This document shows, in pieces, positions 26,596 through 35,663 of a stretch of DNA of 64,000 nt. The notes beneath the pieces were generated by a model. The model was not told the origin of the DNA and ran no database searches. It saw only the letters and a program-made list of their open reading frames with translations. This DNA is from Fibrobacterota bacterium (GTDB lineage: Bacteria; Fibrobacterota; Chitinivibrionia; Chitinivibrionales; Chitinispirillaceae), in contig JAEWVR010000026.1 of assembly GCA_023459055.1 (NCBI GenBank), forward strand, positions 1-64,000, given 5' to 3'. The number at the start of each line of letters is the position of its first letter. The first letter of the stretch is position 1. The position numbers and the translations under genes are program-made.

Positions 26596-27114
26596 ATGAA
26601 ACAGCTTCATGAACATGGCAGTGTTGCCATTCTTAAGCTTCAGCAGATTCAACCGCTTTGTGAGAAGGCTATTGAGTTATTCAATCATTCGCCTGAAGTA
26701 CAAAATACATATCAGATTCGGGCAGTAGAGCAATCACCAAAGCATACCTACGCCTGGATTGATAGTTCGATGTTTACCGATTCACTGGTTTCGCTACTCA
26801 GGGATCTTTCACGATGTAAAGAAAGTCCTTTATCCGATATTACAATTTCATTACGGCAGATAGGGCACAGCAGATGTCAGGTAGTTATTTCAGATGATGG
26901 AATTCCGGATCTATCAAAATGTGAAGGACCGTTTGAGATTTCAAAAAGTCAGCGGCAGATTGAAGATTTACAAGCAATACAATCTGTAGTAACAATGCAT
27001 GGAGGATATATTCAGGCATGGAAAGGACGTGAAAGATCAAATAATGTTTTTGAAATTAATCTCTTGTGTATGAGTTACAGTGATGGAGGAATGAATGATT
27101 ATTCTGAAGCATAG
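26596..27114 (+). CDS. GHKL/HATPase-like protein, first gene of the radical-SAM operon
   Basis: 172 residues from the ATG at 26596 (a GTG-initiated frame from 26539 would overlap the putative sigma-54 promoter, so it is disfavoured). VVISDDGIPDL resembles the G1 box and VVTMHGGYIQAWKGRERSNN followed by VFEINLL the G2 region of histidine-kinase ATPase domains; no phosphoacceptor His domain or membrane segment is seen. It may be a stand-alone ATPase or a decayed kinase. It overlaps the next gene by 20 bp, indicating co-transcription. Assignment tentative. Confidence 0.5.
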   Translation: MKQLHEHGSVAILKLQQIQPLCEKAIELFNHSPEVQNTYQIRAVEQSPKHTYAWIDSSMFTDSLVSLLRDLSRCKESPLSDITISLRQIGHSRCQVVISDDGIPDLSKCEGPFEISKSQRQIEDLQAIQSVVTMHGGYIQAWKGRERSNNVFEINLLCMSYSDGGMNDYSEA

Positions 27115-27892
27115 AATGAATTATAATGAGCAGACCGGTATTCATAATCATCTGCCATATAATATACCATACTCATTTACACTGAAGGTATCTCCATTTT
27201 TTGGCAAGGTACTTTCAATTACGTCGGTACCGTCAAAGGCATGTCCCGGTAATTGTATTCACTGTAATTTCGGAAAAACATCCTATCAGACTGTTGATCG
27301 TCAATCGTTTTACGCGCTGCGTCATAACAGCACTATAATTAAAGACTTTATCGATCAGCACAATGATCTTGATTATATCGAAATCAGCGGGCCTGGAGAA
27401 GTCGGTTTGAATGCAGAACTTAATTTGCTTATTGATGATATCCGTAAAGCAACAAACGTTCCGGTACATATTGATTCGTGTGGTTACCTTTGCTGGAGAA
27501 TCAGTGTGCATAATGATTTCTGTAAAGCTGATGCTGTGTCAGTCCGTATTGATACTGCCGATCGTGAAACGTATCATAAAGTCAATGCAGTACATCAGCA
27601 GATTCCTTTTGAACGGTATATCACTGGAATCAGGCAGTTCAGATCAAATTTCAAGGGAGATTTTTATGTCAAAACATGTCTTGTTGACGGAGTGAATACT
27701 GATGATGCATCCATGTATAAACTCAATGCGCTGCTTAAATCGCTTTCACCGGATTCAATTTTTGTATCAAGCAGTCAGGTTCATTATGACAATAAAGTAT
27801 ATCCAGTGCTTGATCATGATCGACTCGTAGCATTATCAACCAGACTCGGCCCCCATGTGGTCTTGTCTGATATCATACATCAATGTGCCTGA
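27095..27892 (+). CDS. Radical SAM protein (COG0731/wyosine-synthase-like)
   Basis: 265 residues. CPGNCIHC is the CxxxCxxC triad for the SAM-binding 4Fe-4S cluster; the preceding TSVPSKACPGNCIHCNFGKT and the following YIEISGPGEVGLNAE (GE motif) are typical of the COG0731 group of radical SAM enzymes, several of which are installed in anaerobes with unknown substrates. GGAGG lies 5 bp before the ATG at 27095. Downstream genes on the same strand encode a small beta-rich protein and, beyond a terminator, a FeoC-like protein. Likely induced through the divergent V4R activator. Confidence 0.85.
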   Translation: MIILKHRMNYNEQTGIHNHLPYNIPYSFTLKVSPFFGKVLSITSVPSKACPGNCIHCNFGKTSYQTVDRQSFYALRHNSTIIKDFIDQHNDLDYIEISGPGEVGLNAELNLLIDDIRKATNVPVHIDSCGYLCWRISVHNDFCKADAVSVRIDTADRETYHKVNAVHQQIPFERYITGIRQFRSNFKGDFYVKTCLVDGVNTDDASMYKLNALLKSLSPDSIFVSSSQVHYDNKVYPVLDHDRLVALSTRLGPHVVLSDIIHQCA

Positions 27893-27925
27893 TTTTCATT
27901 AAACTATTCAAACGGGGTTTTAATT

Positions 27926-28117
27926 ATGAGTGAAGCGTTAAATATTAAAACAGAAAATGGAACAGTTCGTCTTTATAAACAAAGTGGTGAACTTGCACGG
28001 GTTATTTGTGCCGGTGCTGTATCGGCAGAAATCAGGAATGATGAAATCTTTGTGACAATGCAGGGAGGAAAACGAAAGGTTTACAGTGTGCGAGGTTTTT
28101 TTAAGCGTAATGCCTGA
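27926..28117 (+). CDS. Small hypothetical protein of the radical-SAM operon
   Basis: 63 residues, MSEALNIKTENGTVRLYKQS then LARVICAGAVSAEIRNDEIF, ending KRNA. Short beta strands, no signal peptide or membrane segment. Starts 33 bp after the radical SAM stop and ends before a rho-independent terminator, so it is probably the last gene of that transcript. Not recognised. Confidence 0.55.
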   Translation: MSEALNIKTENGTVRLYKQSGELARVICAGAVSAEIRNDEIFVTMQGGKRKVYSVRGFFKRNA

Positions 28118-28190
28118 TGTATCTGAATGCAATTGTTGTAAAGAGATGTGATACGATAGAAAGCGTGCATTGAATTTATCACAGTGGGTA

Positions 28191-28228
28191 AGCCCTGCAA
28201 AGTTACGAATTTTGCAGGGCTTTTTTTG
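28191..28228 (+). terminator. Rho-independent terminator
   Basis: AGCCCTGCAAA and TTTGCAGGGCT arms form a perfect stem with an 8-9 nt loop, followed by seven Ts. Ends the radical-SAM transcript. Confidence 0.9.
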
Positions 28229-28305
28229 TTGGCATGATTCTTGAGACTTTATTATCAGCAGATATACGGGTGAGAATCGGAGAAAATGAGGAAAGGGAGC
28301 AATAC

Positions 28306-28587
28306 ATGATAAATCAGCTGGATCAGATAGAACAGGTTCTGGAATCTGCCCTGATGATATCAGTACAAAATCTTGCAACAGCACTAAATGCAGATTCGGC
28401 CAGGCTGCATTCGCTGTTATTCCAGCTTGAAGCAATGAAAAAAATCAGACTCTCAAACGGATCATCATGCGGTTCATCGTGTTCGGGTTGTAGCAGTAGT
28501 TGTAGCACCGAAAATACAAAAACAATTACCGATCATACAATTGTTATCTCAATGATAAGAAAACACACCGTATCAAGCGATGAATAA
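28306..28587 (+). CDS. FeoC-like winged-helix protein with Cys cluster
   Basis: 93 residues from the ATG at 28306, which has AAGGGAG just upstream. The N-terminal half (VLESALMISVQNLATALNAD, LLFQLEAMKKIRL) is a small winged helix as in FeoC; it is followed by SSCGSSCSGCSSSC, four closely spaced cysteines that could bind an Fe-S cluster or zinc. In other bacteria FeoC modulates the FeoB iron transporter, but no feoAB is nearby. It follows a terminator, so its promoter is probably within 28229-28305. Confidence 0.65.
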   Translation: MINQLDQIEQVLESALMISVQNLATALNADSARLHSLLFQLEAMKKIRLSNGSSCGSSCSGCSSSCSTENTKTITDHTIVISMIRKHTVSSDE

Positions 28588-28657
28588 TGTTACCAGTCGT
28601 GCAAAATTGTAATAAACATTAAAAAAAGGTACAATGTCGTACCAAAGGAGACTCGTT

Positions 28658-28975
28658 ATGGCTGTGCCACCGAAACCGCTCAGTAGAATTCAGATTCTGG
28701 TTGAAAAACTAGGGCTGAAAATTACCTATGCGTATGATGATCTCGTGTTTGTTGAACACAATGCATTCCTCATAAAAATGGGGGAGCGTGGCGAAGACGT
28801 TTCTGTATATGTCAATGTTGATGCCGATAAGAAGCAATATCCTGCAATTATTGATAAACTTGCTGAGGAAGGTAAGAAGGATGAATTGATTGTTAAATAC
28901 GATGGAAAATTTAAACTGACAGATGCAGGCAATGAACAGATACAGATTGAGTTTCTTGAAAAGAGTAGGGAGTAA
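28658..28975 (+). CDS. Hypothetical protein
   Basis: 105 residues from the ATG at 28658, which is preceded by AAAGGAG at 8 bp; an upstream ATG at 28634 lacks such a site. Sequence MAVPPKPLSRIQILVEKLGL ... VYVNVDADKKQYPAI suggests a small alpha/beta protein of the kind found beside metal- or electron-transfer genes. No family recognised with confidence. It trails the FeoC-like gene by 70 bp. Confidence 0.55.
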   Translation: MAVPPKPLSRIQILVEKLGLKITYAYDDLVFVEHNAFLIKMGERGEDVSVYVNVDADKKQYPAIIDKLAEEGKKDELIVKYDGKFKLTDAGNEQIQIEFLEKSRE

Positions 28976-29146
28976 GGTAATACACTGTGAATAATCAATG
29001 AAATGCATCGAAATGGTAATCGTTATCGTACCCGAAGTCATCTACCTCATCGTTTGAGATGATGATAATATTTGGGGATAGCATCTCTTATATCGCTCTT
29101 TGCTTGACACATCCGGCGGGGGATTGAGGTATGAGGTATCCAACAC

Positions 29147-30007
29147 TTATTTCATAACCGTTACAAATAGTCCAACATTGAGATCCGCTTTAAAAAGATA
29201 CCGCAGATAAGCCAATCCCCTGAGAAACGGATACAATACAATAAGTGACACCGGAAGACGTTTTTCCTTTAGTTTCTTTTTATAATACTCTTTGTTCATG
29301 TTGACAATGGTAATAGACAAAGCCTGTTTGCATGCGCATTCTTTTAACAAGCGCTCGATCTGTCCTCTGGTAGAATATGATACGGTATCAAGACCGGCTA
29401 ACGGGCGTCTGATTAATTTCAGATAGAGGCGTGCAAGAGGTTTTGGCATCATGGGGAGCCAGGGCAATAAATAATGACCCTCATAGGTACTACGGTAGTC
29501 TGGACATCGTATATGTAAACCTCCACCACTTTTAACAACCCGCAACATTTCATCAATGCACTGCTCAATATTTTGAACATGCTCAAGGGTCTGGAAGGTT
29601 GAAATGCAATCAAAAAAATTGTCATGAAACGGTAGCTGTTCACCGATTGACTGAATAAAAAAATTATTCCACCTGGCCGGATAATTACGTTCATTGATTT
29701 TCAAACGGCAGAATGCATTCTTCCATGGTTCCGGCTCTATTCCGTAAGCCTGAAACCCCTGCTTAAGGGCACAAAAAACAAATGTACCGCAACCACTTGA
29801 CATGTCAAGAATGGATGTGGTGTCGGGAAGGTGCTCACGAATCTCGTCAAGACGAAACTGAGCACATCCACCGTAATTGTCATCCATCCACATATCAGTG
29901 ACAGAATTTAAAAATTCAGTTGATGATGTTCCGAAATATTCGATTGCATCACGGGTAACATGTTCCAGGAGAAATGATCTTGCATCGACAGGTTGTTTTA
30001 TTTGCAC
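29147..30007 (-). CDS. SAM-dependent methyltransferase
   Basis: 286 residues from a GTG at 30007. SILDMSSGCGTFVFCALKQG followed by FQAYGIEPE is the SAM-binding motif I and acidic loop; FDCISTFQTLEHV and LRVVKSGGGLHIRCPD are motifs II and III of class I methyltransferases of the UbiE/glycan-associated type. C-terminal hydrophobic segment (VSLIVLYPFLRGLAYLRYLF) could touch the membrane. Substrate unknown. 167 bp from cysteine synthase on the same strand. Confidence 0.8.
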   Translation of the reverse strand: MQIKQPVDARSFLLEHVTRDAIEYFGTSSTEFLNSVTDMWMDDNYGGCAQFRLDEIREHLPDTTSILDMSSGCGTFVFCALKQGFQAYGIEPEPWKNAFCRLKINERNYPARWNNFFIQSIGEQLPFHDNFFDCISTFQTLEHVQNIEQCIDEMLRVVKSGGGLHIRCPDYRSTYEGHYLLPWLPMMPKPLARLYLKLIRRPLAGLDTVSYSTRGQIERLLKECACKQALSITIVNMNKEYYKKKLKEKRLPVSLIVLYPFLRGLAYLRYLFKADLNVGLFVTVMK

Positions 30008-30174
30008 AATACCACACTATCAAAAGTTATTACCAGATACTCAGTAAAATACTATCATTTCGGATTTATAGCCTAAGTAAATAGGTTAAAGTAAGTGAAA
30101 AATGCCGCATCCGGTTTTTCATGGGTATATCCCATATGTTGTATTCACAATGTTCTGTATCGTAAACAAGGCTT

Positions 30175-31092
30175 TTAAGGAGGGCACTCGGCACAAACAC
30201 TCCTGAAAACCTCTGTTGAAAGATATCGGTCACCACGATCCGGAAGCAGCGTGACAATCGTACTGCCCCGGGGCATATCATGCGCAAGATGTATCGCTGC
30301 CCGTACTGCAGCTCCACTTGATATTCCGCAAAAGATTCCTTCCCGTATTGCAAGATCACGTACTGTCTCAAATGCGTCTTCATCACTTATGTTTAATTTA
30401 TGGTCCAGCAGTGATGGATCGTATATCTTTGGTACGATTGATTCATCCATGTTTTTAAGACCCTGAATACGATGATTACGGTTCGGTTCGACACCGGCTA
30501 CTTTTGTGATAGTGTTATATTCACGGAAATATCGTGAACACCCCATCAGTGTTCCGCTTGTTCCCAAACCCGCAACAAACAGTGATACATCGCCCTTGGT
30601 ATCGCGAATTATTTCAGGAGCAGTGGTTTTATAGTGTGCCATCCAGTTGGATTCGTTGGAAAATTGATCGGGCATATAGTAAAGATCGCTGAAATCTTCA
30701 AGAATATGATTCGCCCTGCGGATTGACCCGTCAGTGCGGTCGCATCCGGGAGTGAGCTCTACTTCTGCTCCGAATGCTGCGAGAATTGATCGACGTTCTT
30801 CACTGACACATGCAGGCATCACAAGCTTGATCTTATACCCCAAGGCAGCGGCAACCATTGCCATACCGATACCTGTATTTCCGGATGTCGGTTCAAGAAT
30901 AGTTTTTTCTTTTGTAAGTAATCCTTTGTCAATAGCACTGCGGAGCATGAACAATGCAGGACGATCTTTTACAGATCCACCCGGATTGTTTCCCTCCATT
31001 TTAACAAGGATACGAACGCCGTTTGTTTCAGTTTTCCAGAGTGTTGTAAGTTCAACAAGGGGCGTATTTCCAATTGTATCGAGAATGTTCAT
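30175..31092 (-). CDS. cysM: Cysteine synthase (O-acetylserine sulfhydrylase B type)
   Basis: 305 residues. PLP-lysine K42 in NNPGGSVKDRPALFML, the substrate loop TSGNTGIGMAM and the phosphate-binding GLGTSGTLMG are complete. NPGGSVKDRPA with the shorter C-terminus is closer to CysM than to CysK. Makes cysteine from O-acetylserine and sulfide (or thiosulfate). Symbol tentative between cysM and cysK. It is the sulfur-assimilation counterpart of the metY 6 kb away. Confidence 0.88.
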   Translation of the reverse strand: MNILDTIGNTPLVELTTLWKTETNGVRILVKMEGNNPGGSVKDRPALFMLRSAIDKGLLTKEKTILEPTSGNTGIGMAMVAAALGYKIKLVMPACVSEERRSILAAFGAEVELTPGCDRTDGSIRRANHILEDFSDLYYMPDQFSNESNWMAHYKTTAPEIIRDTKGDVSLFVAGLGTSGTLMGCSRYFREYNTITKVAGVEPNRNHRIQGLKNMDESIVPKIYDPSLLDHKLNISDEDAFETVRDLAIREGIFCGISSGAAVRAAIHLAHDMPRGSTIVTLLPDRGDRYLSTEVFRSVCAECPP

Positions 31093-31193
31093 TTACTATG
31101 CCTTAGTGTTTGAGTGTCTGTTGCCACATGTCAACTAAATGGTGTTAATGCCTGTTTTATAAATGTATGCGATCATAAAGTTATCCCATTTTC

Positions 31194-31223
31194 AAAGTCC
31201 CCCTGCGGGGGATTTAGGGGGCG
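31194..31223. repeat. F1 element, solo right arm
   Basis: AAAGTCCCCCTGCGGGGGAT plus TTAGGGGGCG without a left partner; upstream DNA is AT-rich. Apparent half element or decay product, between cysM and uvrA. Confidence 0.8.
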
Positions 31224-31263
31224 TCTTAGCCTGATGGCAATGCGCATTATGCAGGTGCTGAAA

Positions 31264-34098
31264 CTACTTTTTTAGATAGTCACTCAGATACTTTCCTGTT
31301 ATCGACTGTTTATTTTTTACAATCTCTTCAGGAGTTCCCGCAGCAACAATAGTACCGCCCTTATTGCCCCCTTCAGGACCAAGATCGATGATATAGTCTG
31401 CACATTTTATTACGTCAAGATTGTGTTCTATGACTATAACAGAGTTTCCCTTGTCAACAAGTTCCTGTATCACTGACATGAGCATTAAAATATCCTCAAA
31501 GTGAAGTCCTGTCGTTGGTTCATCAAGAATGTACAGTGTATTGCCGGTTGCCCTTTTAGCCAGCTCCGATGCCAGCTTGATACGCTGTGCTTCACCGCCG
31601 CTTAGTGTATTTGCAGCCTGACCAAGATGAATATAGCCAAGTCCTACACGGGATAATACTGAAAGTTTACTTTTGATACTACTGATTTTGTCAAAAAACT
31701 CAAGGGCTTCATCAACGGTCATGTTTAGAACATCGGCGATTGATTTACCTTTAAATAATACTTCAAGTGTTTCTCTGTTGTAGCGCTTGCCCTTACATGC
31801 TTCACATTCTACATAAACATCAGGAAGAAAATGCATTTCAATTTTCAAAACGCCATCCCCTTCACACGATTCACAGCGTCCGCCTTTAACATTAAAACTG
31901 AATCGTCCGTTTGTATAGCCGCGTATTTTACTTTCAGGAAGTGCTGCAAAGAGTTCACGGATCTGATCGAATGTCTTGGTGTAGGTTGCAGGGTTTGATC
32001 GTGGCGTTTTGCCTATTGGTGATTGATCAATGTCGATTACTTTGTCAATAGCGTTAAAACCGGTGATTGCAGTGTGCTTAAGCGGGTACGTTTTTGATTT
32101 ATAGAGGTGCCGCTGAAGTGCAGGAAAAAGCGTATGGTTGACAAGTGAGCTTTTTCCTGACCCTGATACACCTGTTACACAGACAAGCATGCCAAGCGGG
32201 AACTCAACAGTAACGTTTTTTAAATTATGGCCGGATGCATTTTTTACAATTATGAACTGACCTGATCCTTTACGACGTGTTGGCGGTACAGGAATCTTTT
32301 TTCTGCCGCTCAGATATGCTCCGGTCAGCGATTTGGGATTTGCAATAACTTCGTTTGGTGTACCCTGCGCGACTATACGCCCTCCATGAACTCCTGCGCC
32401 CGGGCCGACATCAATCAGGTAATCGGCTGCAACCATCGTCTCCTGATCGTGCTCAATAACAACAACGGTATTGCCAAGATCACGCAGTGATGTGAGTGTA
32501 TTGAGAAGCCGTTCATTGTCTCTTGGATGTAAACCTATGCTTGGTTCGTCAAGTATATAGATAACGCCGGTCAGTCGTGATCCGATTTGTGTTGCAAGGC
32601 GGATTCTTTGTGACTCACCACCGCTTAGTGTTGCGGACATCCTGCTGAGTGACAAATAGGGGAGACCGACATTGACCAGAAACCCCAAACGTTCTTTCAG
32701 CTCTTTCAATATCTGTTTTGCAATTTTTTCTTCACGGGATGGAAGCTTGAGCGATGTAAAAAATTGAAGCGCCTGTTCAATTGACATTGAAGATATTTCG
32801 GCGATATTTTTACCGCTAATCAGAATTGCAAGGCTTTCTTTGCGTAGTCGGGCACCTTTACATGATGGACATTCACGTTGTGTCATGAATGTTTCAATCC
32901 ACCTGCGTATGTCCTCCGATGATGTCTCCCGGTAGCGACGCAGCAAATTGGGAATAACGCCTTCGAAGGTTCTCATGAATTCACCTCTGCCATGCCCCGA
33001 TTGTGCTTCCCATTGCATTGCAATCCGCTCCTCACCGGATCCGTTAAGAAGAATACTTTTATGTTTTTCTGATAATTGACAAAAAGGTTTGTCCATCGGG
33101 ATTTTGAAGTGTTTGCATACGCCATTAAGAATCTGATGATTCCAGCTGCCCATTGTTGCAACTCCGTTCCACGGAATAATTGCGTTGTTGTTTAACGATA
33201 ATTCCTGATCCGGAACGACAAGATCAGGGTCGATTTCAAGCAGATAACCCAGCCCACTGCATGGTTCACATGCACCAAACGGATTGTTGAAAGAAAACAT
33301 TCTTGGGGAAAGCTCATCGTAGCTGACCCCGCAATCGGGGCAGGCAAGTTTTTCCGAAAATGTTAGTGTGTCTCCTCCGATACAGTCAATAAGTATGGTG
33401 CTGTTGACACTCATTTTGAGTGCCGTCTCGAGCGACTCTGTCAACCGGGGTCTGATTGATTGATTAAGAATAAGACGGTCAATGATTATTTCAACAGAAT
33501 GTTTTTTGTTTTTTTCAAGACTGATTTCTTCGTCAAGTGCATACGAAACACCATCAACTCTTACTCTGACAAATCCATCTTTTTGTAATTTGTCAAATAA
33601 GTCTTTGTATTCTCCTTTACGTCCTGAAACGACAGGGGATAATACCTGAAATTTTGTACCTTCAGGCAGCTGTAAAATACGATCGGTAATTTCCTGAATT
33701 GTTTGACATGAGATGACCTTGCCGCAGCTGTAACAGGTTGGTGTTCCTGTTCTCGCATAGAGTAAACGAAGATAATCATGAATTTCAGTAGTGGTACCAA
33801 CTGTTGATCGCGGATTGCGCCCGGTGGTTTTTTGCTCAATAGAAATTGCAGGTGACAATCCTTCAATAGAATCTACATCAGGTTTTTCCATGAGACCGAG
33901 AAACTGCCGTGCATAGGATGAAAGTGATTCAACAAAACGACGCTGCCCTTCAGAATACAGGGTGTCAAACGCCAGTGATGATTTACCGGAACCTGACAAA
34001 CCAGTAATGACTGTAAGTGCATTTCGCGGAATGGTTACATCAATGTTTTTAAGGTTGTGTTCGCGGGCGCCCTTAATAATTATATCTTTTAGCTGCAT
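31264..34098 (-). CDS. uvrA: Excinuclease ABC subunit A
   Basis: 944 residues, full length. Two ABC ATPase modules: Walker A GLSGSGKSSL near residue 33 and GVSGSGKSSLV in the second half; signatures LSGGESQRIRLATQIG and LSGGEAQRIKLASELA; zinc-binding CYSCGK...CPDCG...CEPCSG and CESCEG...CEACKG pairs. Recognises DNA lesions with UvrB in nucleotide excision repair. No uvrB nearby. Single-gene unit facing the receiver operon with a 127-bp gap. Confidence 0.97.
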   Translation of the reverse strand: MQLKDIIIKGAREHNLKNIDVTIPRNALTVITGLSGSGKSSLAFDTLYSEGQRRFVESLSSYARQFLGLMEKPDVDSIEGLSPAISIEQKTTGRNPRSTVGTTTEIHDYLRLLYARTGTPTCYSCGKVISCQTIQEITDRILQLPEGTKFQVLSPVVSGRKGEYKDLFDKLQKDGFVRVRVDGVSYALDEEISLEKNKKHSVEIIIDRLILNQSIRPRLTESLETALKMSVNSTILIDCIGGDTLTFSEKLACPDCGVSYDELSPRMFSFNNPFGACEPCSGLGYLLEIDPDLVVPDQELSLNNNAIIPWNGVATMGSWNHQILNGVCKHFKIPMDKPFCQLSEKHKSILLNGSGEERIAMQWEAQSGHGRGEFMRTFEGVIPNLLRRYRETSSEDIRRWIETFMTQRECPSCKGARLRKESLAILISGKNIAEISSMSIEQALQFFTSLKLPSREEKIAKQILKELKERLGFLVNVGLPYLSLSRMSATLSGGESQRIRLATQIGSRLTGVIYILDEPSIGLHPRDNERLLNTLTSLRDLGNTVVVIEHDQETMVAADYLIDVGPGAGVHGGRIVAQGTPNEVIANPKSLTGAYLSGRKKIPVPPTRRKGSGQFIIVKNASGHNLKNVTVEFPLGMLVCVTGVSGSGKSSLVNHTLFPALQRHLYKSKTYPLKHTAITGFNAIDKVIDIDQSPIGKTPRSNPATYTKTFDQIRELFAALPESKIRGYTNGRFSFNVKGGRCESCEGDGVLKIEMHFLPDVYVECEACKGKRYNRETLEVLFKGKSIADVLNMTVDEALEFFDKISSIKSKLSVLSRVGLGYIHLGQAANTLSGGEAQRIKLASELAKRATGNTLYILDEPTTGLHFEDILMLMSVIQELVDKGNSVIVIEHNLDVIKCADYIIDLGPEGGNKGGTIVAAGTPEEIVKNKQSITGKYLSDYLKK

Positions 34099-34225
34099 AA
34101 GTAACTTCCATCAGCAATGTTTCAGGGAAATATGCATTTATTATATACGAAAAAAAGAAAAGGGGAACTGATCATTCACCTTTCTTGCTTGTCACAATGA
34201 TTAACAATAATTTTTGAGGGTACGA

Positions 34226-34678
34226 CTATGCCGTTGACTCAGGTTTCTGAACGCCGGAGTCTGTTGCAGCAGTTTCCAGCTCAGCATGATACATGTTATA
34301 TGCATTCTGTACAGCCTCAGTCACTTTTGCCCGGTTAAACGGCTTAAAAAGGCAGGGGTAACGTATTGTTTTGTATATTTTCACCAGAGTGTGTTTAGGA
34401 TTATATCCAAATCCGGTCATAAGTGCCATCTGAGCGGGAATGTTTTTTTCCTTGATTTTGCTTATAAACTCATAGCCATCCATTTCAGGCATTGCAATGT
34501 CAGTGAGAACGAGAAAGTATGCTTTTGATTCTAGTTCTGTAAATGCCTCGTTAGTTGACGAAATAGTAGTGACTTCCCACCCCTGTGATTCGAGATGTAT
34601 TTTCAAAAAGTCAAGTACATCCGCCTCGTCGTCAACGACAAGAATTCTTCTATTTTTTTCCTTTTTTGCAGAGCTCAT
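34226..34678 (-). CDS. CheY-like response regulator (receiver only), second
   Basis: 150 residues. RILVVDDEADVLDFLKIHLE supplies the acidic pair, VLTDIAMPEMDGYEF the phospho-Asp, ALMTGFG the Thr and LFKPFNRAK the Lys of a receiver domain, followed by a short Ala/Ser-rich tail without an output domain. Overlaps the preceding receiver gene by 29 bp and ends the KaiC-like operon. Confidence 0.9.
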   Translation of the reverse strand: MSSAKKEKNRRILVVDDEADVLDFLKIHLESQGWEVTTISSTNEAFTELESKAYFLVLTDIAMPEMDGYEFISKIKEKNIPAQMALMTGFGYNPKHTLVKIYKTIRYPCLFKPFNRAKVTEAVQNAYNMYHAELETAATDSGVQKPESTA

Positions 34679-35033
34679 ATGTCTTGTCTATTAATTCCTG
34701 TTTTCCAAAGGGCTTAGTAATATACGCATCTGCATTCATAATATGCAGTCCGACCATTTCATCAAGTTGTTGTGACTTCGCTGTCAATATGGCAATCGGA
34801 ATCTGTTTAAATGATGAATCTTTTCTGATAAGTTTGAATACTGTCCATCCATCCATCTTCGGCATTGACAGATCAAGTAAAATTGCATCAGGCCTGAAAT
34901 CCTTTGCAGTCGAATAAGCCGCTTCAGGATCAAGTACTGTTTCGACAGTGAAATCTGATGTTGTCTCAAGTACTAATTTTACCAGATCTGCAATGTCTCT
35001 GTCATCCTCAATTACAAGAATTTTCTTTTCCAT
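34650..35033 (-). CDS. CheY-like response regulator (receiver only), first
   Basis: 127 residues from MEKKILVIEDDRDIADLVKL at 35033 (GAGG upstream; the frame is open to 35102 but the extra residues are unlike receivers). AILLDLSMPKMDGWTVF carries the phospho-Asp, AILTAKS the Ser/Thr and ITKPFGKQEL the Lys. No output domain. Part of a five-gene run with a KaiC-like ATPase and two membrane proteins, suggesting phosphotransfer from a kinase encoded elsewhere. Confidence 0.9.
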   Translation of the reverse strand: MEKKILVIEDDRDIADLVKLVLETTSDFTVETVLDPEAAYSTAKDFRPDAILLDLSMPKMDGWTVFKLIRKDSSFKQIPIAILTAKSQQLDEMVGLHIMNADAYITKPFGKQELIDKTYELCKKGKK

Positions 35034-35046
35034 ACGTTTCAGTACC

Positions 35047-35349
35047 TCACTGCTTCCTAAAAAATTCGGAAAAAAGCCAGCTCCAGTAGCGCAGCGCAAC
35101 AATCAACGAAACGGCACCGGCAATAAATCGTAGAGCCATTGAAACCAAAGGCATGGTAGTTACATTATATGATACGGACACATTATCTATAATTGATGCA
35201 ACTGCAACGAACGCAGATGTGATATAGAGAAGCTTATAAACCGGTGCAACTTTCAGCGCATCACCGAGCCGCTTGCTAAGATAGGAGATCACAAGCATTG
35301 CAATAATGAAGCTGATATCAAAGAATGTCAGGAAACTTGGATTAATCAT
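35047..35349 (-). CDS. Small integral membrane protein
   Basis: 100 residues with three predicted membrane segments (FLTFFDISFIIAMLVISYLS; LLYITSAFVAVASIIDNV; MALRFIAGAVSLIVALRYWS). AAGGA precedes the ATG. Lies 13 bp before the first receiver and 2 bp after the next membrane protein. No family recognised; the pattern recalls the small membrane partners seen near archaeal-type KaiC proteins. Confidence 0.7.
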   Translation of the reverse strand: MINPSFLTFFDISFIIAMLVISYLSKRLGDALKVAPVYKLLYITSAFVAVASIIDNVSVSYNVTTMPLVSMALRFIAGAVSLIVALRYWSWLFSEFFRKQ

Positions 35350-35351
35350 AA

Positions 35352-35663
35352 TTATTTCCTTACCTTTCTCATTGTCAGAAAGAGAAATAACGTGCTGACA
35401 ATCGACGCCGTTGCGCTTGATACAAGAAGAAATGACGAAATAAGCTGGATGAAAACCATGGTTTTTGATGGTAATTGAATAACGACGATTAAAACAAACG
35501 CAATAATAACAGCAAGAATAAATCCGATTTTTGGAGATGGCTGGTTAAACTTTTTCTTATAAAACGAGGAGATAAGCAGGCCAAGGATGTTCATCAGAAT
35601 AAAGAACATCACATAACCGCAGAGAAGGAGTGATTCCAAAGAGAATGGAATAATTTCAGCCAT
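35352..35663 (-). CDS. Small integral membrane protein
   Basis: 103 residues with three hydrophobic segments (LLLCGYVMFFILMNILGLLI; IGFILAVIIAFVLIVVIQL; FIQLISSFLLVSSATASIVS). The ATG overlaps the KaiC-like stop codon (TAATG), indicating translational coupling. Related in size and layout to the following membrane protein but not an obvious duplicate. Role unknown. Confidence 0.7.
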   Translation of the reverse strand: MAEIIPFSLESLLLCGYVMFFILMNILGLLISSFYKKKFNQPSPKIGFILAVIIAFVLIVVIQLPSKTMVFIQLISSFLLVSSATASIVSTLFLFLTMRKVRK

